Shown one piece after another: positions 25,997-33,571 of a stretch of 64,000 nt of DNA. Numbering within the stretch: the stretch's first letter is position 1; each line of letters begins with the position of its first letter. This DNA is from Verrucomicrobiota bacterium (lineage in GTDB: Bacteria > Verrucomicrobiota > Verrucomicrobiia > Chthoniobacterales > Chthoniobacteraceae). The DNA lies in the NCBI GenBank assembly GCA_026398235.1, contig JAPLTE010000048.1, forward strand, positions 1-64,000, given 5' to 3'. Both the position numbers and the translations under genes were made by a program. The notes beneath the pieces were generated by a model. The model searched no databases and was not told the DNA's origin. It saw only the letters and a list, made by a program, of their open reading frames with translations.

Positions 25997-26004
25997 GGAT
26001 TTTT
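25997..26004 (+). repeat. Target-site duplication, right copy (GGATTTTT)
   Basis: Matches 23329-23336 and directly abuts the right inverted repeat. Confidence 0.85.
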
Positions 26005-26016
26005 TTGAGGCCTTGC

Positions 26017-26053
26017 ATGGTTTGCGAGGTTCCTCACTGTGTTCGGAATGACA
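26017..26053. repeat. Right arm of the palindromic intergenic repeat
   Basis: Imperfect reverse complement of 23282-23319. The inner nine bases (ATGGTTTGC versus GCAAACCAT) pair perfectly. Before the insertion the two arms would have been about 30 bp apart. Confidence 0.75.
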
Positions 26054-26157
26054 AGCAAGTTTGCGACCTTGCTGTTTTTCCTGATTTCCTGATTCTCCCC
26101 TTTCGGATCATTCAGCGATTGCCCCTTTTTCCTGAGCGCATTACAGTCCGGGCACTT

Positions 26158-27392
26158 ATGCCTCCCGAAAGCAAGCCTCCCATCTGCTGGAGCCGTGTGG
26201 CACTCTGGACCGGCATCACCTTTGCGGCCCTCGCCGTGGCCGGTTATTTCGGTTCCTCGATTCTGCTCAACCGCTATTTGCACAGCGACTCTTTCCGCGC
26301 CTTGCTGGGTCAAAAGACCTCGGCGTTTCTTGCAACCGAAGGCGAATACCTCCCGATCCATTGCAACGGCTTTTCATTCTACTCCGACGGCTACACGGGC
26401 CATAGCGCCCCGATAAAGGAGTTGCGGGCAGACCAGATCCGGGCTGATTTCGAGCCCGGCGCGCTCTTCCAGGGAGCATGGCAGGTCAGCAACCTGCAAA
26501 TCCAGCGGGTGAAGGTCGCGCTCGACCTCGTGCATCCTCCCGTCGCGCAAAGTCCCGTATTGGGAAATGCCAGCGAGCCGCCCAAGCGCCGTTCATGGTG
26601 GATTCCCGAGCGGTTCGAGCTCAAGCGCGCGCGCATCGAGGAAACGCAACTCGCCTGGTCGCCGCCGGGCCGGGAGGGGAGCCTCCAAGGGATGCGGCTC
26701 CTGCTCGAACCCAACGGACGCGACCTGGTTGCCACCGGCTATGGCGGCACTTTGCAGCAGGCGGGCTGGCCCGCGCTGAAGGTCGATCACGTGAAGCTGC
26801 GTTGCCGATACCCGGATCTTTTTCTCACCGACAGCCTGTTCCAACTCACGGCGAGGCGCGCGTGACGGGGTCGCTCGATACGGCGGAGAGTTTGCAAGCC
26901 GTGGGAACGTTCAACCTGACGGGTGCCCAACTCGAAGCGCTGCCGATCCTGGAGAAAATCGCCGCCTTCACCCGCACCCGGGAGTTTCGCCGGGTTGCGT
27001 TACAAAGAGCGGAAGCGAATTTTGTGTATGCGGGGCCGAAGCTCACCGTCACGCACCTGATTGCGGAATCCGACGGATTAATCCGCATGAAAGGCGGATT
27101 CACCGTGGAGCGCGGCATGCTGCAAGGGACATTCCAGCTCGGCGTGACGCCTGGAAGCCTGCACTGGCTGCCGGGTTCGCGCACGCGGGTCTTTACGCAG
27201 GAACACGACGGCTATGCCTGGACGGTGCTGCAAATCAGCGGCCCGCTGGATCATCTCAATGAAGACCTCAGCGCCCGGTTAATTTCCGCCGCCGGGGAGG
27301 AGGTCATGGACGGGGTGAAAGGAACGCTCGAAAACGGCGTGCAGGGAACAATCGAGAAGGCCAAAGGGCTCTTTGACCTGCTCAAGCCTTAG
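26158..27392 (+). pseudogene. AsmA-like membrane-anchored protein gene with one frameshift
   Basis: From ATG 26158 the protein has an N-terminal transmembrane helix (VALWTGITFAALAVAGYFGS) and a long beta-rich region resembling AsmA/DUF3971-type envelope proteins. The frame is lost near 26850 (FQLT then a stop at 26865), and a second frame continues GEARVTGSLDTAESLQAVGT to 27392. The junction needs a shift of one base. Both parts have good coding character, so a sequencing error is possible. If real, the gene has lost its C-terminal half. Confidence 0.65.
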
Positions 27393-27556
27393 AGCGGTTT
27401 CGGTTTATTTTGTCGGATGCTCTTCGGCGGCGTAGGCCGCTGCGCGACTTTTCGAGCTTGGGCTGTATTTACAAATACAGCCGCTGCGCTCAAAAAGCCC
27501 CGCATCAACCCGCGGCGCCTTCAGATCATTGCGACAACCTAATCCGAAAACGCTCT
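27391..27556. repeat. 166-bp palindromic element with AGAGCG ends
   Basis: The ends AGAGCGGTTTCGG and CCGAAAACGCTCT are inverted repeats with one mismatch. The interior has a hairpin, GGGCTGTATTTACAAATACAGCC split by a short loop, extended by imperfect pairing on both sides. It has no open frame and resembles a MITE or large REP-type element. It starts at the stop codon of the AsmA-like gene. Confidence 0.7.
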
Positions 27557-27560
27557 TGGC

Positions 27561-28070
27561 TCACTGCTCGGAACCCGAATCGCCGGAGCTGATTTTCAGG
27601 AACGTTTCCTGATTCTTGCGCCACGCATCCTCCAGACTTTTCTGGACTTTCTTGATTTGATCCGTGCTGTCGAGGCGGTATTCCACGGTATGCGCATGGG
27701 TCGTCAACGGGTAGTTCTTCACCACTTTTTTCCAGACCTCCTCCGTTTCCGTCCGGGTGGACGCTTCCTGAGCTTTCTCCTGCGCTTTATCGAGCAGCGA
27801 TTGCCCGAAACCGACGGGCGATTTGGGAACCATCGGCTCCAAATAATAAAATCGGGCGACCACCGCGCTGTTGGTCCCGATGGTGAGTTCGGTGACGCGC
27901 ACCGCGCCATCCACGACGTATTCGTGCGTGCTGACCGAAGAAACGGCGGGAAGGCTGACCATGTAAACCCCGCCGGGGAGTTCGCAGCGCCAGAAAGCGG
28001 CTTGGGCCGGGAGGTTGGCAAGCGCCAGGAGGAGCGCCGAAAGCAAAACGGGTTTGAGGGGAGGGGCCAT
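27561..28070 (-). CDS. Secreted protein of unknown function (169 aa)
   Basis: Start ATG 28070 gives a signal peptide (LLSALLLALANLPAQA) followed by a beta-rich region (YMVSLPAVSSVSTHEYVVDG, then RFYYLEPM) and a C-terminal helical, charged tail rich in Lys/Glu/Gln. No family is recognised. It stands 47 bp downstream of dgt on the same strand. Longer frames upstream overlap dgt and are not used. Confidence 0.75.
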   Translation of the reverse strand: MAPPLKPVLLSALLLALANLPAQAAFWRCELPGGVYMVSLPAVSSVSTHEYVVDGAVRVTELTIGTNSAVVARFYYLEPMVPKSPVGFGQSLLDKAQEKAQEASTRTETEEVWKKVVKNYPLTTHAHTVEYRLDSTDQIKKVQKSLEDAWRKNQETFLKISSGDSGSEQ

Positions 28071-28117
28071 AAGGAATTGCTGAACCGGGGCGAGATTACG
28101 CCCGTGGCTTTCGCGGA

Positions 28118-29260
28118 TCAAGCGCCGAAGAGCCGCGTATATTCGTCCAGCAAATAGCGGTCGGTCATACCGGAGAGGTAATCGCACACGGCGCGGTGCA
28201 AGCCATCGGTTTCGATCCGGTTGACGGCGTTGCCTCCCAAAAGGTTGGGGTTTTCCACATACGCAGCGAACACCCGGTTGAGCATCTCGCAGGCCCGGCG
28301 GTTTACGTGTGCGACATCGGGATGGTAATACAAATTTGCGTAAAGGAAGGTGCGCAGGGCGCGGTTGGCGCTGCAAAGCCGTTCGCTGTAGCCGATCAGC
28401 GGCGCAGGTTGCCGCCGCACCTCCTCGACATTGTGTACGTGGGCTGCGGCGATGCGTTGGGCGCTCGTGACGATGACATCCTCCACTTCCCGGTCGATGA
28501 TGCACCGGATCACATAGGCATTGAGTTCCCGGCCTTCAATGTCCGGGTACCGGCGCTTCACGTCTTCATACGATTCCTGCCAGACCTCGAGCTGTTCGAG
28601 CTGGATTGGGTGGATCAAGTGGCAGTCGAGCCCGTCGTCCAAATCGTGGCTGTAGTAAGCGATCTCGTCGGCGAGATTGGCGATCTGCGCTTCGAGCGAC
28701 GGGTTCAGGTAACAAAGCGCATCGCTGCCCGGCGGCGGCTGGTAAATTTCCCGGTGTTTTTGCAGCCCTTCGAGCAATTCGAAAGTGAGGTTCAGGCCGT
28801 CGATATGCGGGTATTTTTTCTCGATTCGCTCCACGATGCGCAGGCTCTGTTCGTTGTGGTCGAAGCCGCCATGCTCGCGCATCTGCTCGTTGAGCGCCTC
28901 TTCGCCGGAGTGGCCGAAGGGGGCGTGGCCGAGGTCGTGCGCGAGCGCAATGGCTTCCGCGAGGTCCTCGTTGAGCCCCAGCGCGCGGGCGATGCAGCGG
29001 CTGAGGGAAACCACCTCCATCGTGTGCGTCAGTCGCGTGCGCAGGTGATCTCCAGTGCCATTGAGAAATACCTGCGTTTTGTATTCCAACCGCCGGAATG
29101 CGCGTGAATGGATGATCCGGGCATAATCGCGCTGGTATTCCGTGCGGAACGCGTGTGGCGGCTCGGGATGCCTGCGCCCGGCGGTTGCGCCGGACTTCTG
29201 GGCATAGGGAGCAAGCGTCGCCTCCTCCTGTGCCATCATCGTTTCGCGGGTGCGGATCAT
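28118..29260 (-). CDS. dgt: dGTPase-like HD-domain triphosphohydrolase
   Basis: Hydrolyses dNTPs to the nucleoside and triphosphate. The 380-residue protein has the family N-terminus RTEYQRDYARIIHSRAFRRL and KTQVF, then the HD metal site RLTHTMEVVSLSR with ALAHDLGHAPFGHSGE and later DEIAYYSHDLDDGLD. It is of the shorter, dGTPase type 2 form. Its start overlaps the stop of the small membrane-protein gene by 4 bp. Confidence 0.95.
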   Translation of the reverse strand: MIRTRETMMAQEEATLAPYAQKSGATAGRRHPEPPHAFRTEYQRDYARIIHSRAFRRLEYKTQVFLNGTGDHLRTRLTHTMEVVSLSRCIARALGLNEDLAEAIALAHDLGHAPFGHSGEEALNEQMREHGGFDHNEQSLRIVERIEKKYPHIDGLNLTFELLEGLQKHREIYQPPPGSDALCYLNPSLEAQIANLADEIAYYSHDLDDGLDCHLIHPIQLEQLEVWQESYEDVKRRYPDIEGRELNAYVIRCIIDREVEDVIVTSAQRIAAAHVHNVEEVRRQPAPLIGYSERLCSANRALRTFLYANLYYHPDVAHVNRRACEMLNRVFAAYVENPNLLGGNAVNRIETDGLHRAVCDYLSGMTDRYLLDEYTRLFGA

Positions 29261-29574
29261 AAAGAACGATCTCCCGGTTCGTCGGTTCCGAGCACCTGCG
29301 CTTTGAGCCGCTGCCGTTCGAGGGCGGCTTCGCGGCGGATCGCGAGCAGGTCATACAGCGCAAGCAGCAGCGAAGTCACTGTGAGCCAGAGGCACGCGCC
29401 CCAATAAAGAAGCAACAGCACGGGATGTTCCGAGAGCCAGGCATCCAGCAGGAGCGCGCCAGTCCCCAGCAAGCCCAGATTCGCCACGACGATCCAGAAC
29501 AACACCGTGCGCCGCACGTGCCGATCGCGCAGAATCCCCTTGGAAACCAGGAGAATGAAAGAGGTGCTGTTCAT
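29257..29574 (-). CDS. Small membrane protein of unknown function (105 aa)
   Basis: Two predicted membrane helices (VLFWIVVANLGLLGTGALLL and VLLLLYWGACLWLTVTSLLL) and a basic C-terminal tail. ATG 29574 is preferred; an ATG at 29598 would add 8 residues. It is translationally coupled to dgt by a 4-bp overlap, but a functional link is not known. Confidence 0.7.
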   Translation of the reverse strand: MNSTSFILLVSKGILRDRHVRRTVLFWIVVANLGLLGTGALLLDAWLSEHPVLLLLYWGACLWLTVTSLLLALYDLLAIRREAALERQRLKAQVLGTDEPGDRSL

Positions 29575-29656
29575 GGTGCAATCAAAAGGGAAAGACAACC
29601 GCAGGCCTGTTTGGATTTAATCTGTGTAAATCTGCGTAATCTGTGGACACTTCTCT

Positions 29657-30754
29657 TCATATCCGACCCGTCGTCGCCGCGTCAAAAAGATGCACCTTTT
29701 GCGGGTCGATGTCGAATTGCATCCGGCGTCCGGCACCGCCGTGTTCTCCCGCGCCGCTCCGAATCACGAGCACGTGCGCGCCCGTCTGCACCGAATAAAA
29801 AACCTCCGCGCCGGTCGTTTCCACGTGGTCAATGATCCCCTGGCAACGCACTCCGCGCGTTTTGGTTTCCGCGTCCGGCACAATGCGGATCTCTTCGGGA
29901 CGGATGCCGAGCACCACGTCCGTGCCGACGCCCTCTTTGCCTGGGGGAAGGGCCGCGAGCTGCACCTCGACCGTGCCGCCGGTTTCCTTAAACAGCAGGC
30001 CTTCGGGGGCGGTGCGCAGCCGTCCCGCGAGCAGATTCATCGGCGGCTGTCCCAGAGATCGCGCGACGAAAAGGTTCGCTGGCCGCTCATAAAGCGCGAG
30101 CGGCGTATCGAACTGCTGGAGGGCGCCCTCCCGCAGGACGGCGACCCGCTGGCCCAACGCCATCGCTTCCAACGGATCGCGCGTTGCGTAAATCAGCGTG
30201 GTCTGAAGCCGCTCCTGGAGTTTTACCAACTCCGCGCGCATCCCGGCCCGTTCGGCGGGTTCAAGCGCGGCAAGCGGTTCGTCCATCAGGATCGCCTTCG
30301 GCTGGCCGACAATCGCGCGCGCCAACGCCACTTTGAGTTTTTCCACCGCCGTGAGCGTTTGCGGTTTGCGTGCCAGCGCCTCGGTGATTCCCGCCACGCC
30401 CGCCGCCTCGCGCACCCGCTTTTGCATCTCGGTTTTGGGAAAATGGCGGCCCTTTAAACCAAATGCGATGTTGGCAGAAACGGGCAGGTTCGGAAAAAGC
30501 GCGTAATGGGGGAAAACCATTGCGACCTCGCGCGCCAATGGAGACAAGGTGTTCACCGGGCGGTTGCCGATCGTGATTTCGCCGCCGGAAACCGGGTCCA
30601 GACCCGCGATCAACCGCAGCAAAGTCGAGTTGCCGCATCCGGGAGGGCCGACGAGCACTGCGAACTCGCGGTCGCGCACCTCCAGAGTGCAGTCCCGAAC
30701 CGCGCCGCCCTCCGTGGAAATCCCGGAAACGTTTTTGAGAGATACTTGTGCCAT
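29657..30754 (-). CDS. MalK/UgpC-type ABC ATPase with degenerate catalytic motifs
   Basis: Full-length homologue (365 residues, start ATG 30754) of sugar-type ABC ATPases, with a C-terminal TOBE-like region (LGIRPEEIRIVPDAE). Catalytic residues are altered: Walker A GPPGCGNST has Asn42 in place of Lys; the Q-loop is MVFPHYALF with Pro82; the LSGGQ signature is LTAVE (134-138); and the H-loop His is Arg192. Walker B ILMDEP is kept, but the D-loop Asp is Glu165. ATP hydrolysis is unlikely by family rules. No permease gene is adjacent. The frame is intact, so it is not simply decaying. Confidence 0.87.
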   Translation of the reverse strand: MAQVSLKNVSGISTEGGAVRDCTLEVRDREFAVLVGPPGCGNSTLLRLIAGLDPVSGGEITIGNRPVNTLSPLAREVAMVFPHYALFPNLPVSANIAFGLKGRHFPKTEMQKRVREAAGVAGITEALARKPQTLTAVEKLKVALARAIVGQPKAILMDEPLAALEPAERAGMRAELVKLQERLQTTLIYATRDPLEAMALGQRVAVLREGALQQFDTPLALYERPANLFVARSLGQPPMNLLAGRLRTAPEGLLFKETGGTVEVQLAALPPGKEGVGTDVVLGIRPEEIRIVPDAETKTRGVRCQGIIDHVETTGAEVFYSVQTGAHVLVIRSGAGEHGGAGRRMQFDIDPQKVHLFDAATTGRI

Positions 30755-31452
30755 GTGTGGAAACGATCTGCTCCAGAATAGAATCGCCCACCCCGAGGGC
30801 AAGCGCAAAGGGGAGGGGGAGTAATCCGCAGATTTCGCAGATTAACGCAGATTTTTACGGAAAAGGAGGGGCTGGTCTCGCGCAAAGAACGCAAAGGACG
30901 CAAAGAAGGGAAGGATCGGAGGCCCAGGAGGGTTCAGGGGAAGGATCAGAGAACCCGGAGGGTTCGTAAGAGAATAGCCGGGGGTTGAGCGAAGCGACAC
31001 CCCCGGTTTCAATAACGATTGGCTCACCCCGGAGGGGTGGCAGAAAACCCGCGCCTGCCACCCCGTTGGGGTGAGCGCAAAGGGGAGGGGGAGTAATCCG
31101 CAGATTTCGCAGATTAACGCAGATTTTTACGGAAAAGGAGGGGCTGGTTTCGCGCAAAGAACGCGAAGGACGCAAAGAGCGGAAGGATCGGAGGACCCGA
31201 GGGTTCAGGGGAAGGATCGGAGAACCCGGAGGGTTTGTAAGAGAATAGCCGGGGGTTGAGCGAAGCGACACCCCCGGTTTCAATAACGATTGGCTCACCC
31301 CGGAGGGGTGGCAGAAAACCCGCGCCTGCCACCCCGAGGGCAAGCGCAAAGGGAGGGGGGAGTAATCCGCAGATTTCGCAGATTAACGCAGATTTTTACG
31401 GAAAAGGAGGGGCTGGTTTCGCGCAAAGAACGCAAAGGACGCAAAGCAAGCG
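30755..31452. other. Gene-free tandem-repeat interval
   Basis: No gene is seen. It is filled by a roughly 270-bp repeat in about 2.4 copies, with short hairpins inside. Frames open here run across the repeat and are not coding. Confidence 0.7.
30790..31450 (+). repeat. About 270-bp tandem repeat, 2.4 copies
   Basis: The landmark GTAATCCGCAGATTTCGCAG starts at 30821, 31093 and 31362, so the periods are 272 and 269 bp. Each full copy holds the ATTAACGCAGATTTTTACGG segment, a CGCAAAGAACGCAAAGGACG segment, a CCGGGGGT/ACCCCCGG hairpin and a CACCCC/GGGGTG mini-stem. The third copy is cut off at the CGCAAAG segment. Confidence 0.9.
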
Positions 31453-31845
31453 TCACATGCGGTCTGCTTTGGCCGAACGACACCGCCTTGCAATACAGCA
31501 AACAGCCTGCATCAGGCCATAAACCAAAATCCACGGGACGGAATAAACCAAACCATAGGCCCAACCAAAAAGCAGTGCAAAAATCATTTTGGCACCATCT
31601 GCGCAGCGGAGCGCCAGCAAATCGGCGGGGGCATGGTTGCATTCCGCGTACGGGCGCAAGAGGTCGTCCAGATGCGCGTAGTAGAAATGCACTGCCGCGT
31701 TGACGAGGAACCATCCCAGCACCGCAACCAGCACAGCCGCAAACCACCATGGCATCAGCTTGGGCCGAAATGCCCGAATACAAAGCACAATGGGGGGCAG
31801 GGCAAAGAACGCCCAAAGCGCTGTAAGATAGATGATGCGGTTCAT
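31453..31845 (-). CDS. Membrane protein of unknown function (130 aa)
   Basis: From ATG 31845 (MNRIIYLTALWAFFALPPIV) there are three to four hydrophobic segments, and the C-terminus is Cys/Arg rich. It overlaps the ribD stop by 4 bp, so it is probably translated with ribD. Its 3' end lies at the tandem-repeat region. No family recognised. Confidence 0.65.
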   Translation of the reverse strand: MNRIIYLTALWAFFALPPIVLCIRAFRPKLMPWWFAAVLVAVLGWFLVNAAVHFYYAHLDDLLRPYAECNHAPADLLALRCADGAKMIFALLFGWAYGLVYSVPWILVYGLMQAVCCIARRCRSAKADRM

Positions 31846-32864
31846 GGATACTCCACTTCGCCCATCAGCCGCAGGTCGTCGCCGAAGCGCTCGTAGGTGG
31901 GGTTCACGATCCGGGGGGCTTCGCTCGTTTGGCCTGCGCCGAGGCCGCCCGTAACGAGCTTGGGGCCGCCCAAGAGCATTGGGGCGACGTAAAAGCAAAC
32001 CTGATCCACGAGCCGTGCGTCGAACGCCTCGCCCAGAGTGCGCATCCCGCCTTCAATGAGGACGCTCGTGATCCCGCGCTGGCCCAACTCCCTGAGCACC
32101 TCGCGCAAAGGCTGCCCCGTGAAGACCAGCGTCCGGTCCCGGTGGCCATCGGTGAAGACGGTGGCGTCCGGCGGCAGGTTGCCGGAGCGACTCACTACAA
32201 CCCGCCAAGGCTGGCGGGGTTGTTCCCCCGGCACGCCGCGTACGGTCAGTTGCGGGTTGTCGGCGCGCACGGTTTCGCCGCCGACGAGAATCGCGTCCAC
32301 CTGCGCGCGCATCCGGTGGGTATCGGCCCGCGACGCTTCATTGGTGATCCAGCGGGGAGCCTCGGGCGGGCGGCTGATCCGGCCATCCAGCGACATCCCG
32401 GCTTTGGCGATCACCCACGGGAGCCGGGTCACGATCCATTTATTAAAAGCGAGGTTCAACCGGCGGCATTCCTCTTCAAGCACGCCGCAACGGACTTCCA
32501 CGCCCCGTTCCCGCAGGAGACCGACGGCGCGTCCGGCATGGGCCGGGTTGGGGTCGAGCGTGCCGATCACCACCCGGCGGATGCCCGCGTTGAGAATAGC
32601 TTCCGTGCAAGGGGGGGTGCGGCCGTGCGTGGAGCACGGTTCGAGGGTGACGTAGAGGGTCGCTCCTTGCGCCAGCGACGGATCGGCGAGCGAACGCAGC
32701 GCTTCGATTTCCGCATGCGGCAGGCCGGCTTTGCGATGCCAGCCGCTGCCGACGATCTCAGCTCCGCGCACAACCACCGCGCCGACGGCGGGATTCGGGC
32801 TCGTCGCCCCCAAGCCGCGCCGGGCTTCGGCGAGAGCTGCCTGGATGAACGCTTCGTCAATCAC
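31842..32864 (-). CDS. ribD: Bifunctional riboflavin deaminase/reductase
   Basis: Catalyses the deamination and reduction steps of riboflavin synthesis. The N-terminal deaminase zinc site is HAE (residues 50-52 region) with PCSTHGRTPPC. The C-terminal reductase begins at PWVIAKAGMSLDGRI and includes ILVGGETVRADNPQLT and VLIEGGMRTLGEAF. 340 residues, near family length. No FMN riboswitch is recognised upstream, where the sequence is a palindromic repeat. Other rib genes are not in the window. Confidence 0.96.
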   Translation of the reverse strand: MIDEAFIQAALAEARRGLGATSPNPAVGAVVVRGAEIVGSGWHRKAGLPHAEIEALRSLADPSLAQGATLYVTLEPCSTHGRTPPCTEAILNAGIRRVVIGTLDPNPAHAGRAVGLLRERGVEVRCGVLEEECRRLNLAFNKWIVTRLPWVIAKAGMSLDGRISRPPEAPRWITNEASRADTHRMRAQVDAILVGGETVRADNPQLTVRGVPGEQPRQPWRVVVSRSGNLPPDATVFTDGHRDRTLVFTGQPLREVLRELGQRGITSVLIEGGMRTLGEAFDARLVDQVCFYVAPMLLGGPKLVTGGLGAGQTSEAPRIVNPTYERFGDDLRLMGEVEYP

Positions 32865-32917
32865 GCTGTTATTTAAGCTGAAAACGGGCGGCGGGGATAG
32901 GGATTGTTTGACCAGAA

Positions 32918-33000
32918 TGTCTCACGCAAAGCCGCAAAGACGCAAAGAAAGAGAAGGATTTCCTTTGCCCCTTTGCGGCTTTGCGGCTTTGCGTGAGGAA
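32918..33000. repeat. Intergenic palindrome (CGCAAAGCCGCAAAG family)
   Basis: CTCACGCAAAGCCGCAAAG on the left is mirrored by CTTTGCGGCTTTGCGTGAG on the right, making a strong hairpin between divergent ribD and the membrane-protein gene. The motif recurs in other intergenic regions and near the ends of several genes. Confidence 0.75.
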
Positions 33001-33064
33001 AATGCGAGCGGCCGCCTCGAAAACCCATCTTGCAAATCGCCCACCGCTCCGGCACATTTTGCGC

Positions 33065-33484
33065 ATGTCTCCAATCAAAGGCGCGGGCGGCACTCCGGGT
33101 GGCATCGGATCTTTTTTTCTTGGGTTCTTGATGATGTGCACCGGGTTCTATTTGCTTTTGCAATCCATCGTCGTCACCCACGCCTTCGGCGTCGGCATGG
33201 GCCTGTTTCATTTCGCGGTTTTTGGCGGCGGGTTTTCGATTACGAGCGGCATGATTTTGATCCCGATGCTGTTTGGGGTCGGAATCGTTTTCTTTAACGC
33301 CCGAAACCTGATCGGCTGGGCGCTGGCCGTGGGATCGCTGGCCGCGTTGATCTTCGGGGTGATCTCCAGCATCCATTTCATGATGCGCCCGATGAGCCTT
33401 TTCGATTTGCTCGTGATCCTGATTCTTTGCGTGGGAGGCACCGGCCTCTTTCTGCGGTCGCTGCGGGACCAGAATCGCGCATGA
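33065..33484 (+). CDS. Four-helix membrane protein of unknown function (139 aa)
   Basis: From ATG 33065 (MSPIKGAGGTPGGIG) a Gly-rich start leads to four hydrophobic helices (for example SFFLGFLMMCTGFYLLLQSI and LIGWALAVGSLAALIFGVIS). It ends RSLRDQNRA. It lies 87 bp upstream of RNase R; an inverted repeat lies between them. Confidence 0.75.
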   Translation: MSPIKGAGGTPGGIGSFFLGFLMMCTGFYLLLQSIVVTHAFGVGMGLFHFAVFGGGFSITSGMILIPMLFGVGIVFFNARNLIGWALAVGSLAALIFGVISSIHFMMRPMSLFDLLVILILCVGGTGLFLRSLRDQNRA

Positions 33485-33493
33485 AGCATTTTC

Positions 33494-33570
33494 ATCAGGA
33501 AATCAGGAAATACAAAGCCAAGCTCTTCTTTTCCTGATTTCCTGATAAATCCGTTTTCCTGATTTCCTCT
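33494..33570. repeat. Inverted repeat TCAGGAAATCAGGA / TCCTGATTTCCTGA
   Basis: TCAGGAAATCAGGAAAT pairs with TTTTCCTGATTTCCTGA downstream; a further TCCTGATTTCCT follows. It can form a hairpin between the membrane-protein gene and rnr. A related TCCTGA motif family occurs near 1.0 kb and 37.9 kb. Confidence 0.65.
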
Positions 33571-33571
33571 C

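Noticed and set aside
30790-31450. CRISPR or rRNA-like repeat
   Set aside because: Units of about 270 bp in direct tandem with internal hairpins, no short repeat-spacer alternation and no rRNA features.
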